Of a DNA stretch of 36,983 nucleotides, positions 14,096 through 22,245 are shown one piece after another; positions within the stretch are counted from its first letter, which is position 1; each line of letters starts with the position of its first letter. The notes under the pieces were generated by a model that saw nothing but the letters and a program-made list of their open reading frames with translations, ran no database searches and was not told the origin of the DNA. The DNA is from RGIG7213 sp045545665 (GTDB taxonomy: Bacteria; Bacillota; Clostridia; Oscillospirales; CAG-272). Both the position numbers and the translations under genes were made by a program. Where the stretch lies: contig JAZQBL010000010.1 in the NCBI GenBank assembly GCA_045545665.1, forward strand, positions 1 through 36,983, read 5' to 3'.

Positions 14096-14692
14096 TTATT
14101 TAGTTTCAAATTTTTTAAATAAAGGTTTTACGCTTTTATAAAGTATTGCGGCAATTACAACGCATATAACGCCTTTTATAAAATTAAACGGTACGTTAAA
14201 GATCAAAAGCGCTTCAAAAAGTGAGTTCACGGACGGATTGAGTTCCGCATACATTCCTATGATAGCGTCAATGGGAAGCATTTTGGAATAAACGGGATAC
14301 GTTAAATAATAGTTTACGGGAAGGCTTACGATCGCCATTGCCAAAGAACCCGTTACACCCGATACAACAAGTGAAAACTTTTTATCTTTTATATATCTGT
14401 AAAGATATCCCGTCGTCAGCACAAATGCCGCGCCCAGAATAAAGTTTGCAACTTCACCGATACCGCCAGTCGTTGTAACGATCAGATGTACGGCATTTTT
14501 AATAAGGCATACCAAAACACCGGAAGCCGGTGAAATGGCAATAGCTGCAAAAACTCCGGGGAGTTCTGAAAAATCGAATTTTATAAATCCGGGCATAAAC
14601 GGAGTGGAAAACTCCAACATCATAAGTATAGTTGCCACAGCACCGAGCATAGCGGTCGTGGTAAGAGCAAGAACCGATTTTTTATTTTTCAT
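14096..14692 (-). CDS. ribU: Riboflavin ECF transporter substrate-binding subunit
   Basis: This 198-residue membrane protein has five to six hydrophobic helices, the S component of an energy-coupling-factor transporter. The family marks are the MLGAVATILMMLEF helix, the motif FIKFDFSELP and the INPV-like stretch YAELNPSVNSLFEALL. Riboflavin is assigned mainly because an FMN riboswitch stands directly before it. The shared EcfA/EcfT module is not in this window. The start is the ATG at 14692 with GGAG six bases upstream; an earlier TTG at 14704 would place the ribosome site inside the frame. Confidence 0.88.
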   Translation of the reverse strand: MKNKKSVLALTTTAMLGAVATILMMLEFSTPFMPGFIKFDFSELPGVFAAIAISPASGVLVCLIKNAVHLIVTTTGGIGEVANFILGAAFVLTTGYLYRYIKDKKFSLVVSGVTGSLAMAIVSLPVNYYLTYPVYSKMLPIDAIIGMYAELNPSVNSLFEALLIFNVPFNFIKGVICVVIAAILYKSVKPLFKKFETK

Positions 14693-14726
14693 AACGATCT
14701 CCAAAATTTATATGGGGAGTTATTCG

Positions 14727-14762
14727 AAAAAACACACCCCCGACATTATACGTCGGGGGTGT
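14727..14762 (-). terminator. Riboswitch-controlled terminator before ribU
   Basis: An 11-bp perfect stem (14734-14744 with 14752-14762) is followed on the minus strand by TGTGTTTTTT. It lies between the FMN aptamer and ribU, the expected place for an FMN-controlled attenuator. An alternative hairpin (14776-14810) between aptamer and terminator could be the antiterminator region. Confidence 0.85.
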
Positions 14763-14811
14763 TATTATGTCACAAGTCATCACGGCATAGCTATACCGTT
14801 AGAAAATGACG

Positions 14812-14950
14812 TAATTATTTTCTACCATCCGGACTTTACCGTCGGCACAGGAATCTCACCTGTTCGGCACAAGCGCACTTGTGTTGGCGGGCTTTACCGC
14901 CGGTTTGGAATTTCACCGAACACGAAACCGTGTTCCCCCGAAAATAATTA
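14812..14950 (-). promoter_or_regulatory. FMN riboswitch (RFN element)
   Basis: Read on the minus strand, all hallmark blocks are present: GGTGAAATTCC, ACCGGCGGTAAAGCCCGC, AGGTGAGATTCCTGTGCCG and GACGGTAAAGTCCGGATGG. The closing stem P1 is a perfect 11 bp (14940-14950 with 14812-14822). High FMN should favour the terminator at 14727-14762 and lower ribU expression. The aptamer begins only 13 bases after the tuf stop codon. Confidence 0.97.
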
Positions 14951-14963
14951 TTTTTATTTAAGC

Positions 14964-16169
14964 TTACGCGAGGATTTCAGAAACGACGCCTGAACCAACC
15001 GTTCTACCACCTTCACGGATAGCGAAACGGAGACCCTTTTCAATAGCGATAGGTGTGATAAGCTCAACAGTCATATCAACGTTATCGCCGGGGCGGCACA
15101 TTTCAACGTCAGCGGGAAGACCGATAACGCCTGTAACGTCAGTTGTTCTGAAGTAGAACTGAGGTCTGTAGCCGGGGAAGAAGGGCTTTTGACGGCCGCC
15201 TTCTTTTTCTGTAAGAACGTAAACCTGACCTACAAACTTTGTGTGAGGCTGGATGGAGCCGGGCTTACAGATAACCTGACCTCTTTCGATCTCGTTCTTC
15301 TGGATACCACGGAGAAGAAGACCGATATTGTCACCTGCCTGAGCAGAATCAAGAAGCTTTCTGAACATTTCAACGCCTGTAACAACCGTCTGCTTCTTTT
15401 CTTCAGAAAGACCAACGATTTCAACAGTGTCGGACATGCTTACGATACCTCTTTCAACTCTACCTGTAGCAACCGTACCACGACCTGTGATGGAGAAAAC
15501 GTCCTCGACAGGCATAAGGAAGGGCATATCTGACATTCTGTCAGGTGTAGGAATGAAGGAGTCAACTTCGTTCATAAGTTCGAAGATAGGAGCGTAGCAT
15601 GCATCGTTCATATCTGTGGATGCGGATTCAAGAGCATCTCTTGCGGAACCTCTGATGATAGGTGTATCATCGCCCGGGAAATCGTACTCGTTAAGGAGTT
15701 CGCGGATTTCCATTTCAACGAGGTCGAGAAGTTCGGGGTCGTCAACGAGGTCGCACTTGTTCATGAATACAACGATTGCAGGAACGCCAACCTGACGAGC
15801 GAGAAGGATGTGCTCACGTGTCTGCTGCATAGGACCGTCTGTACCTGCAACAACGAGGATAGCACCGTCCATCTGAGCAGCACCCGTGATCATGTTCTTA
15901 ACGTAGTCAGCGTGTCCGGGGCAGTCAACGTGTGCGTAGTGACGTGTATCTGTTTCGTACTCAACGTGTCTTGTGTTGATTGTGATACCTCTTGCTCTTT
16001 CTTCGGGAGCGTTGTCGATCTGGTCGTATGCCATGAATTCGATGTTACCGTTCTTCAAAGAAAGTGTCTTTGTGATAGCTGCTGTGAGCGTTGTTTTACC
16101 ATGGTCAACGTGGCCGATAGTACCAATGTTAACATGGTCTTTTGTTCTGTCAAACTTTTGCTTTGCCAT
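14964..16169 (-). CDS. tuf: Translation elongation factor Tu
   Basis: This 401-residue GTPase delivers aminoacyl-tRNA to the ribosome. Motifs: G1 GHVDHGKT (19-26), the RGITIN effector region, G3 DCPGH, G4 NKCD, then domains 2 and 3 ending VVSEILA. It follows fusA as the last gene of the str operon and has AGGAGG before the ATG. There is no terminator of its own: the next RNA element is the FMN riboswitch, 13 bases on. Confidence 0.98.
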   Translation of the reverse strand: MAKQKFDRTKDHVNIGTIGHVDHGKTTLTAAITKTLSLKNGNIEFMAYDQIDNAPEERARGITINTRHVEYETDTRHYAHVDCPGHADYVKNMITGAAQMDGAILVVAGTDGPMQQTREHILLARQVGVPAIVVFMNKCDLVDDPELLDLVEMEIRELLNEYDFPGDDTPIIRGSARDALESASTDMNDACYAPIFELMNEVDSFIPTPDRMSDMPFLMPVEDVFSITGRGTVATGRVERGIVSMSDTVEIVGLSEEKKQTVVTGVEMFRKLLDSAQAGDNIGLLLRGIQKNEIERGQVICKPGSIQPHTKFVGQVYVLTEKEGGRQKPFFPGYRPQFYFRTTDVTGVIGLPADVEMCRPGDNVDMTVELITPIAIEKGLRFAIREGGRTVGSGVVSEILA

Positions 16170-16215
16170 TGGTTTTTCCTCCTAAAATATGAAACTTTGT
16201 TTCAAAAATTTGTTT

Positions 16216-18300
16216 TTACTGTTGTTTAGCTCTTCCGGAAATAATTGCTTCCTGAATGCTCTTGGGAACTTCTGTGAAGTGGCTGGGTTCCATAGAGTAC
16301 ATACCTCTACCCTGCGTACGTGAACGAAGTTCTGTTGCGTAACCGAACATTTCCGCAAGCGGAACCATTGCGGTTATCTGTGATGCGCCCGTCATATTTT
16401 CCATAGACTGGATAGCACCGCGGCGCGAGTTAAGGTCACCTATAACGTCTCCGAGATAATCATCGGGAGTTACGACAACGACCTTCATGATCGGCTCTGT
16501 AAGCACGGGGTCTGCCTTGCGCATACCTTCTTTAAGTGCCATAGAACCTGCTATCTTAAACGCCATTTCCGAAGAGTCGACTTCATGGTAAGAACCGCCG
16601 TGAAGTGTAACCTTTACGTCAACAACGTCGTAGCCTGCGAGGATACCGGACTGCATAGCGCCCTGGATACCTGCATCAACAGCGGGGATGTATTCCTTCG
16701 GGATATCACCGCCGACAACCTTGTTTTCAAACAAGTAGCCTGCACCCGGCTCATTGGGTTCGATGGTGATCTTAACGTGACCGTACTGACCTTTACCACC
16801 GGACTGACGTGCATATTTCATATCGACATCGGCGCTCTTTCTGATAGTTTCCTTGTAAGAAACCTGAGGCTTACCGATATTTGCTTCGACCTTAAATTCA
16901 CGAAGAAGTCTGTCAACGATAATTTCAAGGTGAAGCTCACCCATACCTGCGATAATCGTCTGAGCTGTATCTTCATCGGTGTAGGTACGGAACGTGGGGT
17001 CTTCTTCAGCAAGCTTTGCCAAAGCGATACCCATCTTTTCCTGGCCTGCCTTTGTTTTAGGCTCAATAGCAACTCTTATAACGGGTTCGGGGAATTCCAT
17101 TGATTCGAGGATAACGGGATGTGCTTCATCGCAAAGCGTATCACCCGTTGTCGTGTTCTTAACACCGACTACTGCGGCGATATCACCGGAGTAACAAATG
17201 TCGATATCCTGTCTGTCGTTAGCGTGCATCTGAAGGATTCTTCCGAAACGCTCACGACCGTTCTTTGTTGAGTTATAAACCGTTGTACCTGCTTCGACTT
17301 TACCTGAGTAAACTCTGAAGAAGCAGAGCTTACCTACGAACGGGTCAGTCATGATCTTGAATGCAAGTGCTGCAAAAGGCGCACTGTCATCTGCAGGTCT
17401 TTCCTCTTCTTCCTCTGTCTTGGGGTTTACGCCCTTGATAGCGGGAATGTCGAGAGGTGACGGCATATAGTCGATAACTGCGTCAAGAAGCTTCTGAACA
17501 CCCTTGTTTTTGAAGGATGTACCGCAGCAAACGGGAACGATCTGGTTCTCGATAGTTGCCTTACGGAGAGCTTTTTTGAGATCTTCGATACCGATCTCTT
17601 CGCCTTCGCAGTATTTTTCGAAAAGTTCTTCGTCTGTTTCGCAGATCTTTTCAACCATTTCAGCTCTTGCTTCTTCAGCCTGAGCCAACATATCGTCCGG
17701 GATAGCCGTAACTGTTACGCTCTTGCCCTGGTCGTCCTGTGAGTTGATATCTGCAACCATCTCCATAAGGTCGATGATTCCGACGAAAGTATCTTCGCGT
17801 CCGATGGGAAGCTGTATCGGAACAGCATTTGCATGCAGACGCTCGTGCATCATTTTTACAACTCTGTAAAAGTCAGCACCCATTATGTCCATCTTGTTGA
17901 CGTAAGCCATACGGGGTACATGGTACTTGTCCGCCTGGCGCCAAACTGTTTCGGACTGAGGTTCAACACCGCCCTTAGCGCAGAAGACTGTAACAGAACC
18001 GTCAAGGACACGGAGTGAACGTTCAACTTCAACTGTGAAGTCAACGTGTCCGGGAGTGTCGATGATGTTGATTCTGTTGCCTTTCCAGAAACATGTTGTA
18101 GCGGCAGAAGTAATTGTAATACCTCTTTCCTGTTCCTGTGCCATCCAGTCCATCGTTGCGGAACCGTCGTGTGTTTCGCCTATCTTATGCGTTTTACCGG
18201 TGTAAAACAATATACGTTCTGTGGTAGTCGTTTTACCGGCATCAATATGAGCCATAATACCGATATTACGGGTAAGCTCAAGCGGGTATTCTCTTGCCAT
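16216..18300 (-). CDS. fusA: Translation elongation factor G
   Basis: This 694-residue GTPase moves tRNA and mRNA through the ribosome after peptide-bond formation. G1 is AHIDAGKTT (17-25), followed by the effector sequence ERGITITSAAT, DTPGHVDF and NKMD. Domains II-V run to the C-terminus with the conserved RRG and GYATELRSRTQGRG stretches. Length and motifs fit the canonical translation EF-G, not the EF-G2 or TetM relatives. It sits between rpsG and tuf; GGAG precedes the ATG. Confidence 0.98.
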   Translation of the reverse strand: MAREYPLELTRNIGIMAHIDAGKTTTTERILFYTGKTHKIGETHDGSATMDWMAQEQERGITITSAATTCFWKGNRINIIDTPGHVDFTVEVERSLRVLDGSVTVFCAKGGVEPQSETVWRQADKYHVPRMAYVNKMDIMGADFYRVVKMMHERLHANAVPIQLPIGREDTFVGIIDLMEMVADINSQDDQGKSVTVTAIPDDMLAQAEEARAEMVEKICETDEELFEKYCEGEEIGIEDLKKALRKATIENQIVPVCCGTSFKNKGVQKLLDAVIDYMPSPLDIPAIKGVNPKTEEEEERPADDSAPFAALAFKIMTDPFVGKLCFFRVYSGKVEAGTTVYNSTKNGRERFGRILQMHANDRQDIDICYSGDIAAVVGVKNTTTGDTLCDEAHPVILESMEFPEPVIRVAIEPKTKAGQEKMGIALAKLAEEDPTFRTYTDEDTAQTIIAGMGELHLEIIVDRLLREFKVEANIGKPQVSYKETIRKSADVDMKYARQSGGKGQYGHVKITIEPNEPGAGYLFENKVVGGDIPKEYIPAVDAGIQGAMQSGILAGYDVVDVKVTLHGGSYHEVDSSEMAFKIAGSMALKEGMRKADPVLTEPIMKVVVVTPDDYLGDVIGDLNSRRGAIQSMENMTGASQITAMVPLAEMFGYATELRSRTQGRGMYSMEPSHFTEVPKSIQEAIISGRAKQQ

Positions 18301-18312
18301 TTAAAACACTCC

Positions 18313-18783
18313 TTACCATCTGAAATGTGCAAACGCTTTGTTAGCTTCTGCCATTTTGTGCGTATCTTCTTTCTTCTTAACCGATGCACCTGTGTTGTTC
18401 ATTGCATCGAGTATTTCCGCCGCAAGGCGGTCTGCCATTGTTCTTTCGTTGCGTTCTCTTGAATATCTTGTGATCCAACGCAAACCAAGTGTGAGCTGAC
18501 GCTCGGGTCTTACATCCATAGGAACCTGGTATGTGGAGCCTCCTACACGGCGAGCCTTAACCTCAAGCTTAGGCATGATGTTATCAAGTGCTGCCTGGAA
18601 AGCTTCCAAGGGATTCTTTCCGGATTTTTCTTCTACAACAGCGAAAGCGTCATATACTATTTTCTGAGCGACACCCTTTTTACCGTCGTACATTATGTTA
18701 TTGATAAGCTTTGTAACGAGCTTAGAATTATAAAGCGGATCCGGCAAAACGTCTCTCTTTGAAATCTGACCTCTTCTCGGCAC
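18313..18783 (-). CDS. rpsG: 30S ribosomal protein S7
   Basis: This 156-residue protein organises the 16S rRNA 3' domain and the small-subunit head, and can act as a translational repressor of its operon in E. coli. I place the start at the GTG at 18783: the protein then begins (M)PRRGQISKRDV like other S7 proteins and AGGAGG lies eight bases upstream. The ATG at 18801 would put that ribosome site inside the gene. The C-terminus HKMAEANKAFAHFRW is typical. Confidence 0.96.
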   Translation of the reverse strand: MPRRGQISKRDVLPDPLYNSKLVTKLINNIMYDGKKGVAQKIVYDAFAVVEEKSGKNPLEAFQAALDNIMPKLEVKARRVGGSTYQVPMDVRPERQLTLGLRWITRYSRERNERTMADRLAAEILDAMNNTGASVKKKEDTHKMAEANKAFAHFRW

Positions 18784-18853
18784 TGTACTTCCCTCCTTCA
18801 TTAAATTTCATGATATCATTGGTACTCGAAAGTATAACTTTTCGTCCGTGCAG

Positions 18854-18911
18854 AAAGCTGTCGGGCTTATAATAAACACCTTATTTTTGAATAAAGGATA
18901 TTCCCGGCTTT
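18854..18911 (-). promoter_or_regulatory. Possible structured leader between rpsL and rpsG
   Basis: The 166-base rpsL-rpsG gap is the longest inside the str operon. It can fold into an outer stem (18854-18858 plus 18862-18865, pairing with 18903-18911) enclosing an inner stem (18879-18885 with 18890-18897). A role such as S7 feedback control is inference; compensatory changes in relatives would be needed to support it. Confidence 0.35.
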
Positions 18912-18949
18912 TGCATTTCTGAAAGCTGAAACTTTGTTTTCCTGCAGTA

Positions 18950-19369
18950 TTATTTACCTGCCTTAGGTCTCTTTGCGCCGTAAAGCGAACGGCTCTGGTT
19001 TCTCTTGGCAACACCCTGTGTATCAAGAGTACCTCTTATGATGTGGTAACGAACACCGGGGAGGTCACGTACACGGCCGCCGCGGATAAGAACGACGGAG
19101 TGCTCCTGAAGGTTATGACCGATACCGGGGATGTAGCACGTAGCTTCAACACCGTTTACGAGCTTAACTCTTGCGATCTTACGGATAGCGGAGTTAGGCT
19201 TCTTAGGTGTAGCTGTTGTTACCTTTGTGCAAACGCATCTCTTTTGGGGAGAGCTTTGGTCTGTCGCGTGCTTCTTGAGGGAGTTGTAACCCTTCTGAAG
19301 TGCAGGTACTTTGGACTTGTACTTCTTGTCGTGACGACCTGTTTTAACTAACTGGTTAAAGGTTGGCAT
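18950..19369 (-). CDS. rpsL: 30S ribosomal protein S12
   Basis: This 139-residue protein of the decoding centre carries the conserved TTATPKKPNSAIRK loop (Lys at the streptomycin position is wild type) and the HNLQEHSVVLIRGGRVRDLPG block, both intact. The ATG follows AGGAGG by 11 bases. It is the second gene of the str operon, after the L7Ae-like gene. Confidence 0.97.
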   Translation of the reverse strand: MPTFNQLVKTGRHDKKYKSKVPALQKGYNSLKKHATDQSSPQKRCVCTKVTTATPKKPNSAIRKIARVKLVNGVEATCYIPGIGHNLQEHSVVLIRGGRVRDLPGVRYHIIRGTLDTQGVAKRNQSRSLYGAKRPKAGK

Positions 19370-19446
19370 CTTGCGAAAATCCTCCTTTCTTCAAAAATAA
19401 GTTGTTTATTATACAAACACAAGCCCGAAGGACAGTGTAAGTAACT

Positions 19447-19698
19447 TTACTGCGTCTTAACGGCACAGCAGACTGCGCACGGAACCTCAATATTGCAAAA
19501 CATACCGAGCTGTACTGTTGAATAATCAAGGCACAGCTGCACGCTGTTTTCACCGATGTTCTCACTGATCTTGTTTTTAACAAAATCGTCCGCATCGTAA
19601 GCCATAAAGACGTACACGGCAATTCCCTTTTTCAGAGCTTTTACCGTACTGTTTAATCCGACTTTAAGATATGACGGATCGAAATCTGTGGGACTCAC
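19447..19698 (-). CDS. ybxF: L7Ae-like K-turn RNA-binding protein (YbxF type)
   Basis: This 83-residue protein of the L7Ae/L30e fold binds kink-turn RNA in Bacillus relatives. The family marks are VGLNSTVKALKKG (about 13-25), YDADDFVKNKI, and the end block LGMFCNIEVPCAVCCAV. The GTG start at 19698 has GGAGG six bases upstream. It is first in the str operon, its usual place in Firmicutes. The several cysteines near the C-terminus are more than I would expect. Confidence 0.85.
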   Translation of the reverse strand: MSPTDFDPSYLKVGLNSTVKALKKGIAVYVFMAYDADDFVKNKISENIGENSVQLCLDYSTVQLGMFCNIEVPCAVCCAVKTQ

Positions 19699-19741
19699 TT
19701 GAATCCTCCCTTTTTCGGATAGCTGTACACAGACACATCAT

Positions 19742-19770
19742 AATATATCATATTTTTTTGATTTTGTCAA
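19742..19770 (-). promoter_or_regulatory. str operon promoter
   Basis: Minus strand: perfect -35 TTGACA (19765-19770), 17-base spacer, -10 TATATT (19742-19747), about 43 bases before ybxF. It should drive ybxF-rpsL-rpsG-fusA-tuf. No terminator was seen between it and the gene upstream at 19856. Confidence 0.8.
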
Positions 19771-19855
19771 TACTTACGGCAATTAAATTAACATTTTCTC
19801 CGTTTTAGAAATTTAACAGCCTCCGCAATTTGTTTTTATGCAATTTCAACAACGT

Positions 19856-22159
19856 TTATTTCTTTTTCGCCTTGAAGGCTCTTTTCTTGAGCACGCCGAA
19901 AAAGACAAGTCCGCCGATCACCATGACGCCGCAAGAGCCGAAAACTACGTATTTTATAATTTCCGTATCTTCTTCGTCATCAGGCAACGTAACATCGCCG
20001 TTGTTTTTTTGTGCCTCATCAACCGATATGCTTTTAGAATACAGGTACACACCGTCCGCCAACGGAACTCTTACGGCAAAAACGCCGCTTCCTGTTACGT
20101 ATCCGCTTTCAAGCTTAATGTCTCCACTGATAAGAACAAGCTCAGCCTTTTGAGTAAGAACGGACACGCTTCCGTCGCTCGAAACACCGCTTACCTTTAT
20201 TTTACCGGAAGGCTCTCTTTCACAGTTTATGCTTGCTATTTCGCGTACGCTGTCGGACACGACCGTCACACCTCTTGCAAAAGCATAATATAAAAATTCT
20301 GCATCAAGCTCTTCTTTTTGCCGATATGCCGAATTCAGATCATTGAGTGCGGCTTCTATATAATATATTTTTTCATTATTCGTAAGGGTTAACGGCAGAA
20401 GGATGTCTTTTATACAGTTGACTCCCACCTCAAGCTTCTGCTTCACATAACCGTCCACCGTCTCGCTTTGTGTCAGTATGACGACTCTGTCCTGCATTCC
20501 GTTATCGACAGCGGCTTTATTTACAGCCTGTGCGGTAAGCTTTCTGTCGTCGGAAAGTCTTACGTGTATCACAAGCTCCGGATACGATATTCTGACAGCT
20601 TTCAAAACGTCGGAAAGTGTCGGTATTCCTTCATTCACACGTTCATCTTTATACGTAAGTTTATTCAGTTCAACAACAGACGTCGAGTATATACTGACAG
20701 TTTCCGTAAGAAGCTCCGTAGTGTCGGAATCATAAAGCACAGCACAGCCGTCGCTTGTGATACAAACGTCTGTTTGCACGATATCCGCTCCGTTCGATGC
20801 AGCCTTCAAAATTGCAGTCATCGTGTTTGCAGGCGCTGTCGACGTATCACCTCCGTCTGAAATTATCGGTGAATAGCCGAAAAATGCTTTATCCGAGATC
20901 TTTTCGGCATACGTTATTATTTTATCAGCATTGCCAACGATACCGTCACAGCCCGACGAAAGGCATGCGTATATATCGGAATCCTTGTCACCTTCGCAAA
21001 GTGCATACACGTTTACGAAAACACTTTTCAACATTCTCACATTTTTGGCAGTTGCACTGCGCTGTGAGAGCATAACCGTATTACAGTCCGCCTCAATTGC
21101 CTTTTTACAAAGCTCTTTTATGTTCACCGTAATAGAATCCGAATTATCAACGATCCCTCTTACGAAATTATTTTCACCCTTGGCAATTTTTATAAATTCC
21201 GGCGTTTTGGAAATCACCGTCGCGTCTTTTATCTTTTTCTCTTTTATCCATTCACCTAGTGCGCTTGCACATTCACCGTCGGAAACATAAAAAGCAGGAA
21301 CGGTAAAATTCCCTTTCAGCGCCATTCTTTCTTCGAGTGTGCCTATATTCTTTCCTTTGCTGTAAACACAAAGCTTTCCTTCTTCGAGATGCACGTCGTA
21401 TATACTTACAGCTTCTCTTTTTTTATCTGAACTGTATTCTTTTGCGTTTTGATCATCAAACTGTACGACAGCGGGCATTGAAGCTATACCGCTTTTGGGA
21501 ATATAAAGCTCCTTTTCGTATTCCGAAGATGCTTTTTTTGCTTCGAATTTTCCGTTTTTGATCTCGACGTCGTCAAAGAGTGCCGTGCCCCCCTTTGCAC
21601 CGAAACCGCATTTACCGGAAGCACTGTGTTGCAGAACGCACATCAAAGCAGGCTCTTCATTTATACTTACGCAAGCTATCATACCGTTCACCGTAATATT
21701 TACATCAATGACATCGGCAAACGGGAAAGCTGCATCCGCAAGCTTTTCAAAGCTCCCTTCTTCAGCGCAGTATGAAAGAGCAACGTCGATATTTTCTTTA
21801 TTTTTTTCAAACGTCAGCTTATGATCCGACGCATCTTTTTTGCCGAATACGGCTGTACACCATCCGTTATCCGAGCTGCCGTCGGGCACTGAAACGGTAA
21901 AAGAAAACGAAAAATCATCTTCGCAGTCAAACGGAAAGAGCACACTTGTAAGCGGAGGATATTCATGATCTCCTTCCAAAACAAGCTTCTGTGCGCTTAT
22001 ATAAGCTTTACCATTTTTTGAGATCTTCAAACCATTGGCGGAGTTTTCTTCCGAAAAGCTGTTTTTATAGCTTTCGTTTACGGCGTAAGCCGAAAACGGC
22101 AGCATTGCCGTGACGAGCAACAGCGCCGACACAGCGCATAATACTTTTTTAAATTTCAT
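19856..22159 (-). CDS. Membrane-anchored protein with two degenerate GDPD-like barrels
   Basis: This 767-residue extracellular protein starts at the ATG at 22159: signal peptide 1-26 ending SAYA, a LamG/concanavalin-like beta domain (about 40-205), a first barrel (about 220-425) whose end resembles the C-terminal half of glycerophosphodiester phosphodiesterases (GCDGIVGNADKI), and a second GDPD-like barrel (about 428-645). A beta segment, a membrane helix (735-757) and a basic tail follow. In the second barrel the catalytic signature is lost: the HRG site reads SDGGD, PENT is PANT (443-446), the ExD pair is QTD (462-464) and the second catalytic His-Asp is YD (476-477). It is therefore probably a pseudoenzyme binding a ligand or cell-wall polymer. 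It lies between rpoC and the str operon, an unusual place. Confidence 0.78.
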   Translation of the reverse strand: MKFKKVLCAVSALLLVTAMLPFSAYAVNESYKNSFSEENSANGLKISKNGKAYISAQKLVLEGDHEYPPLTSVLFPFDCEDDFSFSFTVSVPDGSSDNGWCTAVFGKKDASDHKLTFEKNKENIDVALSYCAEEGSFEKLADAAFPFADVIDVNITVNGMIACVSINEEPALMCVLQHSASGKCGFGAKGGTALFDDVEIKNGKFEAKKASSEYEKELYIPKSGIASMPAVVQFDDQNAKEYSSDKKREAVSIYDVHLEEGKLCVYSKGKNIGTLEERMALKGNFTVPAFYVSDGECASALGEWIKEKKIKDATVISKTPEFIKIAKGENNFVRGIVDNSDSITVNIKELCKKAIEADCNTVMLSQRSATAKNVRMLKSVFVNVYALCEGDKDSDIYACLSSGCDGIVGNADKIITYAEKISDKAFFGYSPIISDGGDTSTAPANTMTAILKAASNGADIVQTDVCITSDGCAVLYDSDTTELLTETVSIYSTSVVELNKLTYKDERVNEGIPTLSDVLKAVRISYPELVIHVRLSDDRKLTAQAVNKAAVDNGMQDRVVILTQSETVDGYVKQKLEVGVNCIKDILLPLTLTNNEKIYYIEAALNDLNSAYRQKEELDAEFLYYAFARGVTVVSDSVREIASINCEREPSGKIKVSGVSSDGSVSVLTQKAELVLISGDIKLESGYVTGSGVFAVRVPLADGVYLYSKSISVDEAQKNNGDVTLPDDEEDTEIIKYVVFGSCGVMVIGGLVFFGVLKKRAFKAKKK

Positions 22160-22176
22160 AGTTATCCGTATTTTGC

Positions 22177-22228
22177 AAAAGGGACCCTGCGAAGGGCGGT
22201 ATATTATACGCACACTGCACAGGGTCCC
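22177..22228 (-). terminator. Hairpin after rpoC, possible weak terminator
   Basis: A perfect 9-bp GC-rich stem (22181-22189 with 22220-22228) has a 30-base loop and is followed on the minus strand by TTTTG. It sits between rpoC and the GDPD-like gene and could reduce read-through. The loop contains a TATAAT but no good -35 at the right distance. Confidence 0.5.
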
Positions 22229-22245
22229 CCCTACTTACTTTTTAA

